The notes: generated from the letters alone by a model not told the origin. DNA of 64,000 nucleotides from Caballeronia sp. dw_19 (GCF_018449515.1 NZ_JAAVUQ010000007.1:275165-339164); one strand, 5' to 3'. Shown: positions 18,956-28,117, counted from the stretch's first letter. Made by a program: numbers and translations.

Positions 18956-20026
18956 TCATCGGGCGCGCGGATCGAACACGCGATACAGCGCGTCCGTCAG
19001 CAGGTTGAGCGTGATGAACGTGGCACCGATCACGAGCGTGCTGCCCAACACGGCGTTCATGTCGGCGTTGAGCAATGCGCCGGTGAGATAGGAGCCTATG
19101 CCCGGCCATGCGAATACGATCTCCGTCAACACCGAGCCTTCCAGCAGATAGCTATAAGCAAGTGCAATCACTGTCAGGAGCGGCACGGCAATATTGCCGA
19201 ATGCGTGACGCCAGATCACGCGGCGTTCGCTCAAACCCATCGCTCGCGCAGTCACGATGTATTCCTGACTCAACTGCTCAAGCATGAATGAGCGCGTCAT
19301 GCGGCTCAAGTAGGCGATGGAATAGAACGCGAGAATGGCCGCGGGCAGCACAATGTGAGAGAGCGCATTCTTGAATACGTCCCACTCGCCCGCCACGATG
19401 GAATCGACCAGCAGACTGCCCGTCCGGGTATCGACCAGACCGTCGTATAGCGGGTCTATGCGCCCCGGTCCGGATACCCAGTGTAATTTGGCATAGAACA
19501 GCAGCAAGCCCATCAGCGCGAGCCAGAACACCGGCAGCGAGCTGCCCGCCAAACCGATGAAACGCGCGACGTGATCGGTCCAGCGGTTATGTCGCACAGC
19601 GGCCGCCACGCCAAGCGGCACGCCGATCACGATGCCCATGAACGTCGACAGCGTGGCCAGTTCAAGCGTGGCCGGGAAGACGCGCTTGATGTCGTCTATC
19701 ACCGGGTTCGACGTCAGCAGCGACATTCCCAGGTCGCCGTGCAGAACATCGCGAACGTAGATCAGGAATTGGACGATCAACGGCTTGTCGAGCCCCAGCG
19801 CCACGCGCGCCGCTGCATACGCTTGAGCCGATGCACGCTCGCCTAGCATCGCAAGCAATGGATCGATCGGAATCTTTCGTCCGATGAAAAACGTCACCCC
19901 GAGCAGCCCGATGAAGGTCACGGCGAGCATCAGCAGCCAGCGCACGAACAGCCATGTCCGGCGCACGCCCGCGTGGCGGGTGAGCACCAGTTGCAGGCGC
20001 TGGAACGCGGTGAGTTGTGCAGCCAC
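18956..20026 (-). CDS. ddpB: Dipeptide ABC transporter permease, DdpB/DppB type
   Basis: A 356-residue permease with six predicted helices. DppB-type features are LGLDKPLIVQFLIYVRDVLHGDLG, the EAA loop QEYIVTARAMGLSERRVIWRHA and VFAWPGIGSYLTGALLNADMNAVLG. It begins with GTG, directly after the binding-protein gene (2 bases between). The N-terminus is about 20 residues longer than many DppB proteins. Confidence 0.87.
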   Translation of the reverse strand: MAAQLTAFQRLQLVLTRHAGVRRTWLFVRWLLMLAVTFIGLLGVTFFIGRKIPIDPLLAMLGERASAQAYAAARVALGLDKPLIVQFLIYVRDVLHGDLGMSLLTSNPVIDDIKRVFPATLELATLSTFMGIVIGVPLGVAAAVRHNRWTDHVARFIGLAGSSLPVFWLALMGLLLFYAKLHWVSGPGRIDPLYDGLVDTRTGSLLVDSIVAGEWDVFKNALSHIVLPAAILAFYSIAYLSRMTRSFMLEQLSQEYIVTARAMGLSERRVIWRHAFGNIAVPLLTVIALAYSYLLEGSVLTEIVFAWPGIGSYLTGALLNADMNAVLGSTLVIGATFITLNLLTDALYRVFDPRAR

Positions 20027-20028
20027 GC

Positions 20029-21630
20029 TTACTGTTTCTTCACGTCGCGATACGACACGAGGTCGAAGATCGGCCCGACTTCCAGACCTCTCACGCCCGG
20101 CCGCGCCGCGACTTGCGAGACCTTCTGGAACATGATCACGAACGGTGAGTTCACGAGAAACTCTTTCTGCATCGCTTCATAGCGTTGGGCGCGTTTCGCC
20201 GTCGACGATTCCTCCAGCGCCGCCTGAGTCTCCTTCGTCAACTGCGGAATGTCCCACGCATTGCGCCACGCGAGCATCTTGAAGGCCGATTTGTCGGAGT
20301 TGTCCGGATTCCATGCGAAGCCCTGTGCATTGCTATGCGGGTCGATGTAATCGGCCGACCACTCGCCGATATAGATGTCATGCTGACGCGCGCGATACTT
20401 GCCGAGGGTCTGCTTGTTATCGCTTGAAATCAGCTCGACCTTGATACCACCTTGCGCCAGATTAGCTTGTACCGCCTGCGCAATCTCGCCATAGGGCGAG
20501 TCGTTGCGCACATCCATCTTCACCGTGAAGCCGTTTGGCACGCCCGCTTTTGCCAGCAGAGCCTTCGCCTTCGCTACGTCCTGATGGTACGGATTGATGT
20601 TCAGCGCCCCGAGGAAACCTTCGGGCAGGAAGGTCTCATGTACCTTGTAGGTGGTCCGCACGATGTTCTGCTGAATGCCGTTGTAGTCGATCAGCCATTT
20701 CATGGCTTCCTGAACATCGGGCTTGGCAAGGTTCGGGTTCTTGTTGTTCAGGCCAAGGTACATCAGCGTCGCTTGCGGCACGGACGTCACGCGAATCGTG
20801 CCCTTCTTCGTCAGCGTAGCGAGGTCGTCGGAACTCAGGTCACGCGCGATATCGATGTCGCCGTTCTCGATCATCAGCCGCTGGCTCGATGCTTCCGGCA
20901 CATGCCGCAGCACGATGCGTTTCATCGCAAGCGGCACGCGATAACCATCGAAACGCTGCAGCACGATGCTGTCGTTCGCGGTCCACTTCACCAGCTTGTA
21001 TGCACCCGATCCCGCCTCGTTCGTCTTCAGCCACTCATTGCCGAAGTCGTTACCCTTCGCATGCGATTCAAGCAACTTTCTGTCGAGCACGGAAGCCGGC
21101 CACGAGCCCAGCACGTTCAACACGAACGTGGGCGCGTACTTCTGGTCGGTGGTGATCGATACGGTGCTGTCGTCGATTTTCTTCACGTTCTGCAGCGCGT
21201 TTTCCTTCGTCAGCCCGATGCCTGCCAGCACCGCAGCCGCGCCTTTGTCGAGTAACGCGGTGCGCTGAATCGACCACGCGACGTCGTCGGCAGTGAGCGG
21301 ATTACCTGAGTGGAACTTGAGACCGGGGCGAATCTTGAAGGTGAACGTGAGACCGTCCGGGCTCACCGCCCACGATTGCGCAACGTCGCCGTTGAAGTGG
21401 GCCGGATCTTTCAGATCGACGCGGATCAGGCGGTCATAGGTATTGGCGACGTATTCCTGCGGCACCAGTTCGTAGATCTCGCCCGGGTCGAGCGTGGTGA
21501 ATTCGTCGAGTAAAGTGGCCATGACCAGCATGTCCTTCGGCGTGGCCGCGTAAGCGATGCGCGTGCCGGCCAGCATCAGAGTGGATGCTGCTGCGATGGC
21601 TGCCAACGCGTTGCACAATACCCGTTTCAT
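20029..21630 (-). CDS. ddpA: Periplasmic dipeptide-binding protein (family 5), DdpA type
   Basis: A 533-residue solute-binding protein of family 5. A Sec signal peptide covers residues 1-28 (hydrophobic run, cleavage after RIAYA). The family signature SWAVSPDGLTFTFKIRPGLKFHSG lies near residue 90, and the C-terminus has the EFLVNSPFVIMFQ segment. By synteny with ddpX upstream and BCDF downstream it should capture D-Ala-D-Ala or related murein-derived dipeptides. Confidence 0.88.
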   Translation of the reverse strand: MKRVLCNALAAIAAASTLMLAGTRIAYAATPKDMLVMATLLDEFTTLDPGEIYELVPQEYVANTYDRLIRVDLKDPAHFNGDVAQSWAVSPDGLTFTFKIRPGLKFHSGNPLTADDVAWSIQRTALLDKGAAAVLAGIGLTKENALQNVKKIDDSTVSITTDQKYAPTFVLNVLGSWPASVLDRKLLESHAKGNDFGNEWLKTNEAGSGAYKLVKWTANDSIVLQRFDGYRVPLAMKRIVLRHVPEASSQRLMIENGDIDIARDLSSDDLATLTKKGTIRVTSVPQATLMYLGLNNKNPNLAKPDVQEAMKWLIDYNGIQQNIVRTTYKVHETFLPEGFLGALNINPYHQDVAKAKALLAKAGVPNGFTVKMDVRNDSPYGEIAQAVQANLAQGGIKVELISSDNKQTLGKYRARQHDIYIGEWSADYIDPHSNAQGFAWNPDNSDKSAFKMLAWRNAWDIPQLTKETQAALEESSTAKRAQRYEAMQKEFLVNSPFVIMFQKVSQVAARPGVRGLEVGPIFDLVSYRDVKKQ

Positions 21631-21679
21631 ACTCGCTCCGTGAGGGATGTTGATGAGATGTTCTGCGCGTTCCGTGCGG

Positions 21680-22261
21680 TTACATCAGGCGCAAGAGGCC
21701 GCTGTCGGCGTTGTCGATTACCTGGAGTTCGCGCGAGCCGGGCAGTTCGTAATGCCACCACTCGCTGGGAATATGAGTGAAGCCGGCGCCGTGCATCACG
21801 CCAAGCAACAACGTGCGGTTGCGCTGTACATGCTCCGGCAAACCCGGATGGAAGTGTTCGGAAGCGATCGACATCTCGTCGAAACCGGTGCCCATATCGA
21901 GGTCCTGGCCTTGAGCGTCGACCAGCGTCAGGTCGATCGCGGTGCCGCGGCTATGGTTCGAGCCGCGCTTCAGGTCTGCTATGTAGGTCGGGTCGGGAAG
22001 GAAGTCCCAGAGCACCTGCTGGGCTTGCGGCGGACGGTAAGCGTCAAATATTTTCAGCGTCAAGCCGATGTTGCCTGCGAGCTCGACGGCTTTTCTCAGG
22101 GCGGCTTCGGCCGGGGCCAGGAGCAAGCAATGTGCCGTCTTGTAGATCGGCTTGCCTGTCAGGTTGCGATCGGTTGCGTAGACCAGGTCGATCGCGACGC
22201 GGTGCGTTTCAGGAGAGATTATCAGCAGACGGTGATCGGGCATCGGCGGCGTTGGGTTCAA
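21680..22261 (-). CDS. ddpX: D-alanyl-D-alanine dipeptidase (VanX/DdpX family)
   Basis: A 193-residue zinc D,D-dipeptidase hydrolysing D-Ala-D-Ala. The transition-state Arg is in DAYRPP (R76), zinc ligands His103 and Asp110 are in SNHSRGTAID, and the catalytic Glu167 and ligand His170 are in EWWHYEL. There is no signal peptide, so it acts in the cytosol on imported dipeptide. It is the first gene of a ddpXABCDF-like operon, the order known from E. coli. Absence of vanHA neighbours argues against a resistance role. ATG at 22243 is an alternative start. Confidence 0.92.
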   Translation of the reverse strand: MNPTPPMPDHRLLIISPETHRVAIDLVYATDRNLTGKPIYKTAHCLLLAPAEAALRKAVELAGNIGLTLKIFDAYRPPQAQQVLWDFLPDPTYIADLKRGSNHSRGTAIDLTLVDAQGQDLDMGTGFDEMSIASEHFHPGLPEHVQRNRTLLLGVMHGAGFTHIPSEWWHYELPGSRELQVIDNADSGLLRLM

Positions 22262-22739
22262 GGCTCACGAGTTCGTGCGGTGCCGTTATTGTTTATCAAA
22301 ATGACTGGTTTGGGGGCGAATGTGGCGGACATGCCGCACTCGGCGGATAAATGCCACATTCGCGCATGGCCTTTAAGCCGCTTGTACGCGGGGCATAACG
22401 ACGGGTCGATCCTATGTGCTTGAAGCTACCGCCGACGGTCGCGCCTGTCCCAGGATCACCCGATCCCCGATTAGAACCCGCCAAAAATCCGGAGGTTAGG
22501 TTCGAAAGAAGGCGTGGACGGGCATGGCGGCACGCTGAGTGACGCTCAACTGTGGGGATGGATGCACTGAGGGTTGCGACTTACTGGCACCCCGCGCGCG
22601 ATGGGCCATATTTCTGCGTGGCTAATGCTGATGATCGTGCCGGTGCGGGGTGCATCGACGGAAGGTGAAAGTGCAATCGAAAGCGGTTCAACCACACCCG
22701 CAGAACCGCTTTCGATGCTTGTACGGACTACTGCGCCGA
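22262..22739. other. Intergenic region upstream of ddpX
   Basis: 478 bases separating the ddp operon from the MXKDX gene. A 62-codon open frame at 22296-22484 is not protein-like. The 11-bp inverted repeat at 22316-22363 is the only structure I find, and it sits in the expected ddp promoter region. Confidence 0.5.
22316..22363. promoter_or_regulatory. 11-bp inverted repeat, putative ddp operator
   Basis: GCGAATGTGGC (22316-22326) and GCCACATTCGC (22353-22363) are perfect inverted copies 26 bases apart, 55-102 bases upstream of the ddpX ATG. A smaller GCGG/CCGC dyad is nested inside. The arrangement suits a dimeric regulator or looping between half-sites; no regulator gene is adjacent. Confidence 0.45.
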
Positions 22740-22973
22740 CTACTGTGCCATCGCGCCCGAAGCGGGATGACCCATGCCCATTGCGTCGTTCTTTTTCATC
22801 TTGTCGTCCTTCTTCATTGCGTCCTTCGACATCGAATCTTTCGACATGGCATCCTTGGACATGGTGTCCTTCGCCATCGAATCGTGGGCCATTGCATCGC
22901 TTGCCTGGGCGAATGCCATGGAGCCGCTCAGGGCCAACGTTGCTGCGAGTGCTGCAGTGATGAACAGTTTCAT
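22740..22973 (-). CDS. Pentapeptide MXKDX repeat protein
   Basis: A 77-residue secreted or periplasmic protein. A Sec signal covers residues 1-22 (cleavage after AFA). The mature part consists of five-residue units of the form M-x-K-D-x, seven or more in succession from about residue 28 to 57, then a Lys/Met-rich tail. This matches the small MXKDX family common in Burkholderia. Met and Asp/His richness suggests a metal-binding or oxidant-scavenging role, but function is not established. It lies 99 bases past the sulfite-oxidase-like gene and may be transcribed with it from SigF-like promoters. Confidence 0.85.
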   Translation of the reverse strand: MKLFITAALAATLALSGSMAFAQASDAMAHDSMAKDTMSKDAMSKDSMSKDAMKKDDKMKKNDAMGMGHPASGAMAQ

Positions 22974-23072
22974 ATCAACCTCTTGCTTGAGTAAAAGTAT
23001 CCGGTCATGCCGGGATGAATCGAAGTACCTGACGCCGCGATGTCTCGCAATACGTCTCGATCTCTCGTGACG

Positions 23073-23849
23073 TCAGGAACCTCCGAACCAGTTGTAGCCC
23101 TGATCGACCCAATAGCCGCCAGGGAATTTGTTCGTGACGAAAATTTCCATGATGTGCTTCGGATTTTTATAGCCCAATTTAGTAGGCATCCTAAGTTTCA
23201 TCGGGTAACCATATTTTGGCGGCAATTGCTGGCCGTCGAAGGTGAACGTCAGCAGTGTCTGCGAATGCAAGGCAGTCGGCATGTCGATGCTTTCGTAGTA
23301 ATCGTCCGCGCATTTGAAACCAACATATTTCGCCGATGTGTCCGCTCCCACCTGCTTCAGGAACTCCGAGAACGGCGTGCCGCCCCAGCGTCCGATCGCA
23401 CTCCACCCTTCCACGCAGATATGCCGCGTGATCTGCTCGGCTTTCGGCAACGCATAAAGCTCGGGCAAGGTCCACGTTTTCGTGTTCTGCACCAACCCGC
23501 TTACTTTCAGGCGAAAGTCGGAACCACCGACAACAGGGACGTCGTCAATGCCGTAGAACGCGTTGAACGGAAACGGCCGCGTGATCTGCGCTTCCGTGTA
23601 AGTCGGCGCCAGACGGTTCGGATCGAAGAGCCAACCTTGCACGGTATCGTTCAGGCGAGAGACGCGGCTGAGGAAGGTCTCAACGGATTTGTCGTCTGAA
23701 ATACTGCAACCGGCCAGCATCGCGAGGCCGCCGAGCGTCACAATGCGTTTGCCGAAGAGGCGGCGGGACGGCATGTCGAGTTCACGGCGAACGTCGATAA
23801 TCAGCGACTCGCGGTCTACGCTCACGCGGTTTGGCTTTACGGGTTTCAT
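23073..23849 (-). CDS. Molybdopterin-dependent sulfite-oxidase-like oxidoreductase
   Basis: A 258-residue protein of the oxidoreductase molybdopterin-binding (sulfite oxidase/MsrP-like) family. A twin-arginine motif (SRRLFGK, residues 28-34) precedes a hydrophobic run ending in LAGC (C48), so export by Tat and possibly lipid attachment are likely. The Mo-ligating cysteine is C145 in HICVEGWSAIGRWGG. The cytochrome b gene upstream probably encodes its electron partner, as MsrQ is for MsrP. The substrate (methionine sulfoxide, sulfite or other) cannot be read from sequence. Confidence 0.88.
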   Translation of the reverse strand: MKPVKPNRVSVDRESLIIDVRRELDMPSRRLFGKRIVTLGGLAMLAGCSISDDKSVETFLSRVSRLNDTVQGWLFDPNRLAPTYTEAQITRPFPFNAFYGIDDVPVVGGSDFRLKVSGLVQNTKTWTLPELYALPKAEQITRHICVEGWSAIGRWGGTPFSEFLKQVGADTSAKYVGFKCADDYYESIDMPTALHSQTLLTFTFDGQQLPPKYGYPMKLRMPTKLGYKNPKHIMEIFVTNKFPGGYWVDQGYNWFGGS

Positions 23850-23932
23850 GATCGAGATTCCTCGAGTCCTTAAGTTATCTTTTAGTCGGGCGGGTACGTA
23901 TGACTAACTTAGTGGCTGAATTAGCGGCTCGC

Positions 23933-24559
23933 TTAGTGACCGCGAATCATCGTAAGCAGCGAGCGCGGCACCAAAGAAACCATGACCAGGTGCACGACAA
24001 TGAATGCCGCCAGCAGCGACATGGCCGAGAAGTGCACAACGCGTGCAAAGTCATAACCGCCCATCAGTTCCCGTAGCAGCGGAAACTGAACCGACTTCCA
24101 GATTGCAAGACCGGACAAGATAAGCACTGCAATATCGAGCATCACGAACAGGTACGCGAACTTCTGCACTGCGTTGTACTTGCTCGGGTCGGCGTGCGAT
24201 AAATGTCCCTTAAGCGCCTCGCCCAGATCATGCAAAATTGCACGCGGCGAGAGCGGGAAAAACTTGCCCTTGATGCGGCCGGTAACAACGTTCATCGCGA
24301 GATAAAAGAGACCGTTGAAGAACAGCAGCCACATGGCCGCGAAATGCCATTGCAGCGCGCCGCCAAGCCATCCGCCCAGTGTGATGCCCGGCGGAATCAC
24401 AAACCCCTTGAATACGGGCGACGCGTCGTAGATCCGCCATCCCGACAGCATCATCAGGATCGCCGCGAGTGCGTTCAGCCAGTGCGTGATCCGTACCCAT
24501 GCAGGCTGGATGGTCCGCAAAGGAGTGCTTACGCGGCTCGCTTCATGTGTTGCGTTCAT
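23933..24559 (-). CDS. Cytochrome b561-type membrane subunit
   Basis: A 208-residue four-helix cytochrome b. Candidate heme histidines lie in RITHWLNA near residue 24, LQWHFAAMWLLFF in the second helix region, and in RVVHFSAM and FIVVHLVMV. The ATG at 24559 has GGAGG 6 bases upstream; upstream in-frame ATGs at 24571 and 24658 lack this. It lies 83 bases before the molybdoenzyme gene and probably delivers quinol electrons to it. Two SigF-like promoters lie 136-247 bases upstream. Confidence 0.88.
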   Translation of the reverse strand: MNATHEASRVSTPLRTIQPAWVRITHWLNALAAILMMLSGWRIYDASPVFKGFVIPPGITLGGWLGGALQWHFAAMWLLFFNGLFYLAMNVVTGRIKGKFFPLSPRAILHDLGEALKGHLSHADPSKYNAVQKFAYLFVMLDIAVLILSGLAIWKSVQFPLLRELMGGYDFARVVHFSAMSLLAAFIVVHLVMVSLVPRSLLTMIRGH

Positions 24560-24694
24560 CTCGGCCTCCATGACCTGCTTCTGTGGGCGGCGAACAAACG
24601 GCCGCCAAAAACATGTTGTGTGATCAGCTTTGCTCGACCGCTCTCTCATTGCCTGCATAAGGCTTTCAGAAGCAGGTCGTTAGTTGCTAGTTAA

Positions 24695-24720
24695 TTCGTT
24701 TGTATTGCCTGGCCGGTTAC
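24695..24720 (-). promoter_or_regulatory. SigF-like ECF promoter (proximal) for the cytochrome b operon
   Basis: On the minus strand GTAACC (24720-24715), exactly 16 bases, then CGAA (24698-24695), ending 135 bases upstream of the cytochrome b ATG. It matches the four other sites in this window with the same spacing. Confidence 0.75.
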
Positions 24721-24780
24721 ATCGCCGAACGAAATTTTTTAAGCGCGAAAGCGGTCACGCAATGCGCGTATGTGAGTTAG

Positions 24781-24806
24781 TTCGTCGAGGAGGACAGATC
24801 GGTTAC
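24781..24806 (-). promoter_or_regulatory. SigF-like ECF promoter (distal) for the cytochrome b operon
   Basis: On the minus strand GTAACC (24806-24801), 16 bases, CGAA (24784-24781). It lies 86 bases upstream of the proximal copy and points the same way, with no supported gene in between. Confidence 0.7.
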
Positions 24807-24907
24807 AGCGAGTTATTTTTTACCGCGAACAATCAGGCACGGCGAATGAGTGACCCTTGGGAAAGGTCAGCGAGATGATGAAGAGCAATGCCAGGGCGGC
24901 CACCCTG

Positions 24908-25507
24908 TTATCCGGCAAAAGTCCGGCCATCGAGCGACGCGAGTACCGGTCGCAAAAGTCCTTCCAGCAACGCGGGTTCCGGCCGCGTACGCGCCAGCAC
25001 CCGAATGCCGAGCAAGACCGCCAGCAAGAGGCGCGCGAAGTCTTCAGCGGGCTGCGCGGATGAGATCTCGCCCGTTTGCTGACCCGCGGCCACGCATCGG
25101 CCGAAATAGGTTTCGAGCTTGACCAGCACGCCCGCTACGACCCGCTGGAATTCTGGATCATGCGGGGCCATTTCCAGCGCCGAATTCACCAGCATGCAGC
25201 CCTTGCGATCCTTGTCAATGAGCGAGCGGTGGACGATCTCATCGAAGAACGCCTTGATCGATTGAAGCGGCGACAGCGTCCCGTCGAAACGCCGGACACG
25301 GTCGTCCACGCTTCGGGACACGTAGTGAGCCAGCGCCTTTCCATAGAGCGAGTGTTTGTCGCCAAACGCGTTATAGAGGCTCGCGCCCGTGATGCCCATG
25401 CTGTCCGCCAGTTCACGAACCGAGGTGGCTTCGTAGCCACGGTTCCAGAAACACAGGACCGCGGCGTCGAGCACTGCGGCTTCGTCGAACTCTCTTGGCC
25501 GTGGCAT
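24908..25507 (-). CDS. TetR-family transcriptional regulator
   Basis: A 199-residue TetR repressor. The helix-turn-helix spans residues 8-55 (SVRELADSMGITGASLYNAFGDKHSLY is the recognition part), and the ligand domain has the TetR_C-type segment KGCMLVNSALEMAPHDPEF. This resembles the group that controls oxidoreductase or electrophile-detoxification genes. It is divergent from a glutathione S-transferase gene with an operator-like palindrome between, so repression of that gene is likely. Confidence 0.9.
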   Translation of the reverse strand: MPRPREFDEAAVLDAAVLCFWNRGYEATSVRELADSMGITGASLYNAFGDKHSLYGKALAHYVSRSVDDRVRRFDGTLSPLQSIKAFFDEIVHRSLIDKDRKGCMLVNSALEMAPHDPEFQRVVAGVLVKLETYFGRCVAAGQQTGEISSAQPAEDFARLLLAVLLGIRVLARTRPEPALLEGLLRPVLASLDGRTFAG

Positions 25508-25566
25508 GCAGTGCGTTACTCCCTTGAACGAGGCGATATTGCCATTCCGTTTTCGTTACGATATTC

Positions 25567-25582
25567 TAAATCGATCGATCTA
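25567..25582. promoter_or_regulatory. Palindrome TA-N-ATCGATCGAT-N-TA, putative TetR operator
   Basis: A near-perfect 16-bp palindrome in the AT-rich gap between the divergent tetR and GST genes, 60 bases from the tetR ATG. It is the only clear dyad in this spacer. Confidence 0.5.
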
Positions 25583-25786
25583 AAATACGAATGACAACGC
25601 GCGTCAGGCAATAAAAACAACGTTGCAGCGCGAGTCTTACAGATGTATTTCAAGGCTACGCGTCGCGTGTCCGAATGGCCCTGTCCTGCCCGTGACGGTC
25701 GCGACTTTCTGCACATGACGCCTGTCGGGCACCTGCCGTCCGCTCAGGCCAGGCGCAAGCGGCCCACCTCAACATCCAAGGACGAC

Positions 25787-26491
25787 ATGATCCGTTTCTA
25801 CTTTCACCCGACACCGAATCCCGCCAAGGTTGCGCTCTTTCTCGAAGAGGCGGGACTCGAGTACGAAGTGTTTCCCGTCGACACCAGCAAGGGCGAACAG
25901 CATCTGCCGGCATTCAGGAGCATCAATCCGAACGGCAAGGTACCTGCCATCATCGATACAGACGGCCCCGGCGGAACCGAAGCAAGGGTGTTCGATTCCA
26001 GCGCGATCCTGCTATACCTCGCCGACAAAACGCAGCGTTTCGCGGGCAAGCCCTCGGACCGGCCCGAATTACTCTCATGGATGTTCTTTATCAGCTCCGG
26101 ACTCGGTCCCTTCTCCGGGCAAGCGGTGCATTTCCAGCACGCCGCGCCCGAGAAGATTCCGTATGCGATCAACCGGTACCGGCGGGAAATCGAGCGGCAC
26201 TATCGCGTGCTTGACGAGCACTTGTCGGGACGCGAGACCATCGTGGGAAACGAGTATTCGATCGTCGATATGTCCGCGTGGGGATGGCTCGACCGCGCGT
26301 CGCGAGTGTTGGCCACCGACGCGCCGCTTGCCGCATTTCCGAACCTGAGCCGTTTCTTCGACGCCATCAGTACGCGCCCCGCCGTCGCCCGAGCGCGGGC
26401 GGTGGGCCACGACCTTACGTTCAAGCGCGAGGTGGACGAAGAGACGCGGCGCGCGTTGTTCCCCTCGAATTATCCCGAGACCACGCGCTAA
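25787..26491 (+). CDS. Glutathione S-transferase, YfcG/YghU-like
   Basis: A 234-residue GST. The N-terminal thioredoxin-like domain starts MIRFYFHPTPNPAKVALFLEEAGLEYE with NPNGKVPAI and the glutathione-contact FDSSAILLYLADKT (about residues 69-82). A helical C-terminal domain includes NEYSIVDMSAWGWL. The Asn/Thr/Pro-containing N-terminal loop is typical of the Nu-class disulfide-bond reductases YfcG/YghU. The start has AAGGA upstream and fits the family; the frame is open back to 25643. Confidence 0.88.
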   Translation: MIRFYFHPTPNPAKVALFLEEAGLEYEVFPVDTSKGEQHLPAFRSINPNGKVPAIIDTDGPGGTEARVFDSSAILLYLADKTQRFAGKPSDRPELLSWMFFISSGLGPFSGQAVHFQHAAPEKIPYAINRYRREIERHYRVLDEHLSGRETIVGNEYSIVDMSAWGWLDRASRVLATDAPLAAFPNLSRFFDAISTRPAVARARAVGHDLTFKREVDEETRRALFPSNYPETTR

Positions 26492-26858
26492 GCGAGGGCC
26501 GCTTGGGATCGACGGCTTTCGCTCTCGGCACGCGATCGACAGAAGCAAGCCGGTCCGGCACAATCCGCTCGCTTTGTCGTCTGCCGTTAGTACCGCGCAT
26601 GGGATTGCGCCGCGTTTTGCATGCCGGACCTATAGCCTGTAACCGTCGTGAACATTGCCTTGCGGTGCGGCAAAAACCCATCCCGACATTAAAAACGCGG
26701 TAATCTCCGGCGTCAGAACCTTGGGCGACGAGCCTCGTGCACTGCAGGACCCACCGAAATACCTGCAGTACTATGGCCGCCACGAACCGTGTCCATCCCT
26801 GGTGCCGGGAGCGTCGACATCCGTCGGCAAGCCCGTTGCAATTTATTTGAAGTGCGCT
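26492..26858. other. Intergenic region before the ECF sigma operon
   Basis: 367 bases with no supported gene; open frames here are shadow frames. A GTAACC hexamer at 26639-26644 lacks a CGAA at the right distance and is not counted as a promoter. Confidence 0.5.
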
Positions 26859-26884
26859 GTAACCCGATTCCGCGATGAAGCGAA
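26859..26884 (+). promoter_or_regulatory. SigF-like ECF promoter of the sigma-factor operon
   Basis: GTAACC (26859-26864), 16 bases, CGAA (26881-26884). It implies autoregulation of the sigma gene. The most upstream ATG of the sigma frame (26875) lies between the two elements and so would be upstream of the transcript start. Confidence 0.75.
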
Positions 26885-26901
26885 TAATACAAAGTGGTTC
26901 T

Positions 26902-27447
26902 GTGACTGGTGTCGAAGAACGGTTGAGGGCCCTGTTCATTCGCGGCCTGAATGGCGACGCTGTCGCCTATCGGACGTTCCTTGACGACTTGACGGGACAC
27001 CTGCGCGGCTTCCTGAGGAAGCGCATCTATTACCTGCAGGATGACATCGAGGATGTCGTGCAGGAGATCCTGCTGGCCGTGCACAACAGCCGCCACACCT
27101 ATCGCCCGGACGAGCCGTTGACTGCCTGGGTGCATGGAATCGCACGTTATAAGCTGATGGATTTTTTCCGCGCAAGATCGCGGCGTGAAGCATTGAACGA
27201 TCCGCTGGACGACGCGCTGGAGATTTTCGCGACCTCGGACGAAGAACCCGCCGATGCCAAACGTGACGTCGGCAAGCTGCTCGAACAATTGCCGGACCGT
27301 CACCGGCTACCGATCGTTCACGTGAAGCTACAAGGGCTCTCCGTGACCGAAACCGCGGCGCTCACGGGGATGTCGGAGTCGGCGGTCAAAGTAGGCATTC
27401 ACCGCGGACTGAAAGCGCTGGCAGCAAAGATTCGAGGCACCGCATGA
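26902..27447 (+). CDS. sigF: ECF RNA polymerase sigma factor, SigF-like (NrsF/DUF1109-linked)
   Basis: An ECF sigma factor of about 181 residues. Region 2 ([30 protein letters not shown] with [15 protein letters not shown]) binds -10 DNA, and region 4 ([44 protein letters not shown]) binds -35 DNA. The frame opens at ATG 26875, but a perfect promoter overlaps that codon, so GTG 26902 is preferred; TTG 26923 is also possible. The gene overlaps the DUF1109 gene by 4 bases, the arrangement of Caulobacter SigF and its anti-sigma NrsF. The symbol is by analogy. Confidence 0.85.
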   Translation: MTGVEERLRALFIRGLNGDAVAYRTFLDDLTGHLRGFLRKRIYYLQDDIEDVVQEILLAVHNSRHTYRPDEPLTAWVHGIARYKLMDFFRARSRREALNDPLDDALEIFATSDEEPADAKRDVGKLLEQLPDRHRLPIVHVKLQGLSVTETAALTGMSESAVKVGIHRGLKALAAKIRGTA

Positions 27448-28085
27448 AAACCGAGGACCTGATTTCGCTTCTATCGACCGGCGTGACGCCGGTTGACCCG
27501 CGCGTGTCCGCGCGCCGCTTCGGACGTGCAATCTTACTGGGCGGCTTCGGCGCGCTCGTGCTGATGGCAGTGATTTTCGGCGTACGGCCGGACATCGCCG
27601 TCGTCTCGCGCACGCCGATCTTCTGGGCCAAGCTTGCGTTTCCGACATCGCTCGCCGCAACGGCATTGTTCCTGGCGGTGAGGCTGTCTCGTCCCGGGAC
27701 GATCATCGGCAAGTTCTGGGCACTGCCCGCGGTGCCCGTGCTCGTTGTGTGGGGCGCGGCAGTGGCGGTGTTGTATCTCGCCTCGCCCGGCGCACGGTTG
27801 CCGCTTGTCATGGGCTACACGTGGCGTACCTGTCCGTTCAATATCCTGCTGTTGTCGGTGCCGGCGTTCGTCGCTGTGTTCTGGGCAATCCGCGGACTCG
27901 CGCCAACCCGGTTGAGGCTCGCCGGCGGGGCGAGCGGCATGCTCGCGGGAACGCTTGCGACGATGGCCTATTGCTTGCACTGCCCCGAGATGAGCGTCGC
28001 GTTCTGGGCCGTGTGGTACCTGCTTGGGATGACGCTTGCCACGCTGATCGGCGCATTGCTTGGGCCGCGTTTCTTGCGTTGGTAA
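27444..28085 (+). CDS. DUF1109 (NrsF-type) membrane anti-sigma factor
   Basis: A 213-residue inner-membrane protein with six predicted helices after a short cytoplasmic N-terminus ([19 protein letters not shown]) that could hold the sigma factor. Conserved cysteines occur in [16 protein letters not shown] (about residue 130) and [17 protein letters not shown] (about 175-178), plausible sensors for metal or oxidant stress as described for NrsF-family proteins. Translational coupling to the sigma gene (4-base overlap) supports the partner role. Confidence 0.85.
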   Translation: MKTEDLISLLSTGVTPVDPRVSARRFGRAILLGGFGALVLMAVIFGVRPDIAVVSRTPIFWAKLAFPTSLAATALFLAVRLSRPGTIIGKFWALPAVPVLVVWGAAVAVLYLASPGARLPLVMGYTWRTCPFNILLLSVPAFVAVFWAIRGLAPTRLRLAGGASGMLAGTLATMAYCLHCPEMSVAFWAVWYLLGMTLATLIGALLGPRFLRW

Positions 28086-28117
28086 GCATCGCTGAACATA
28101 AAAATTAACGCGCGAGT

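Noticed and set aside
26639..26660. Additional GTAACC hexamer before the sigma operon
   Set aside because: No CGAA at 16 bases (the position holds TGCG); a lone hexamer is expected by chance.
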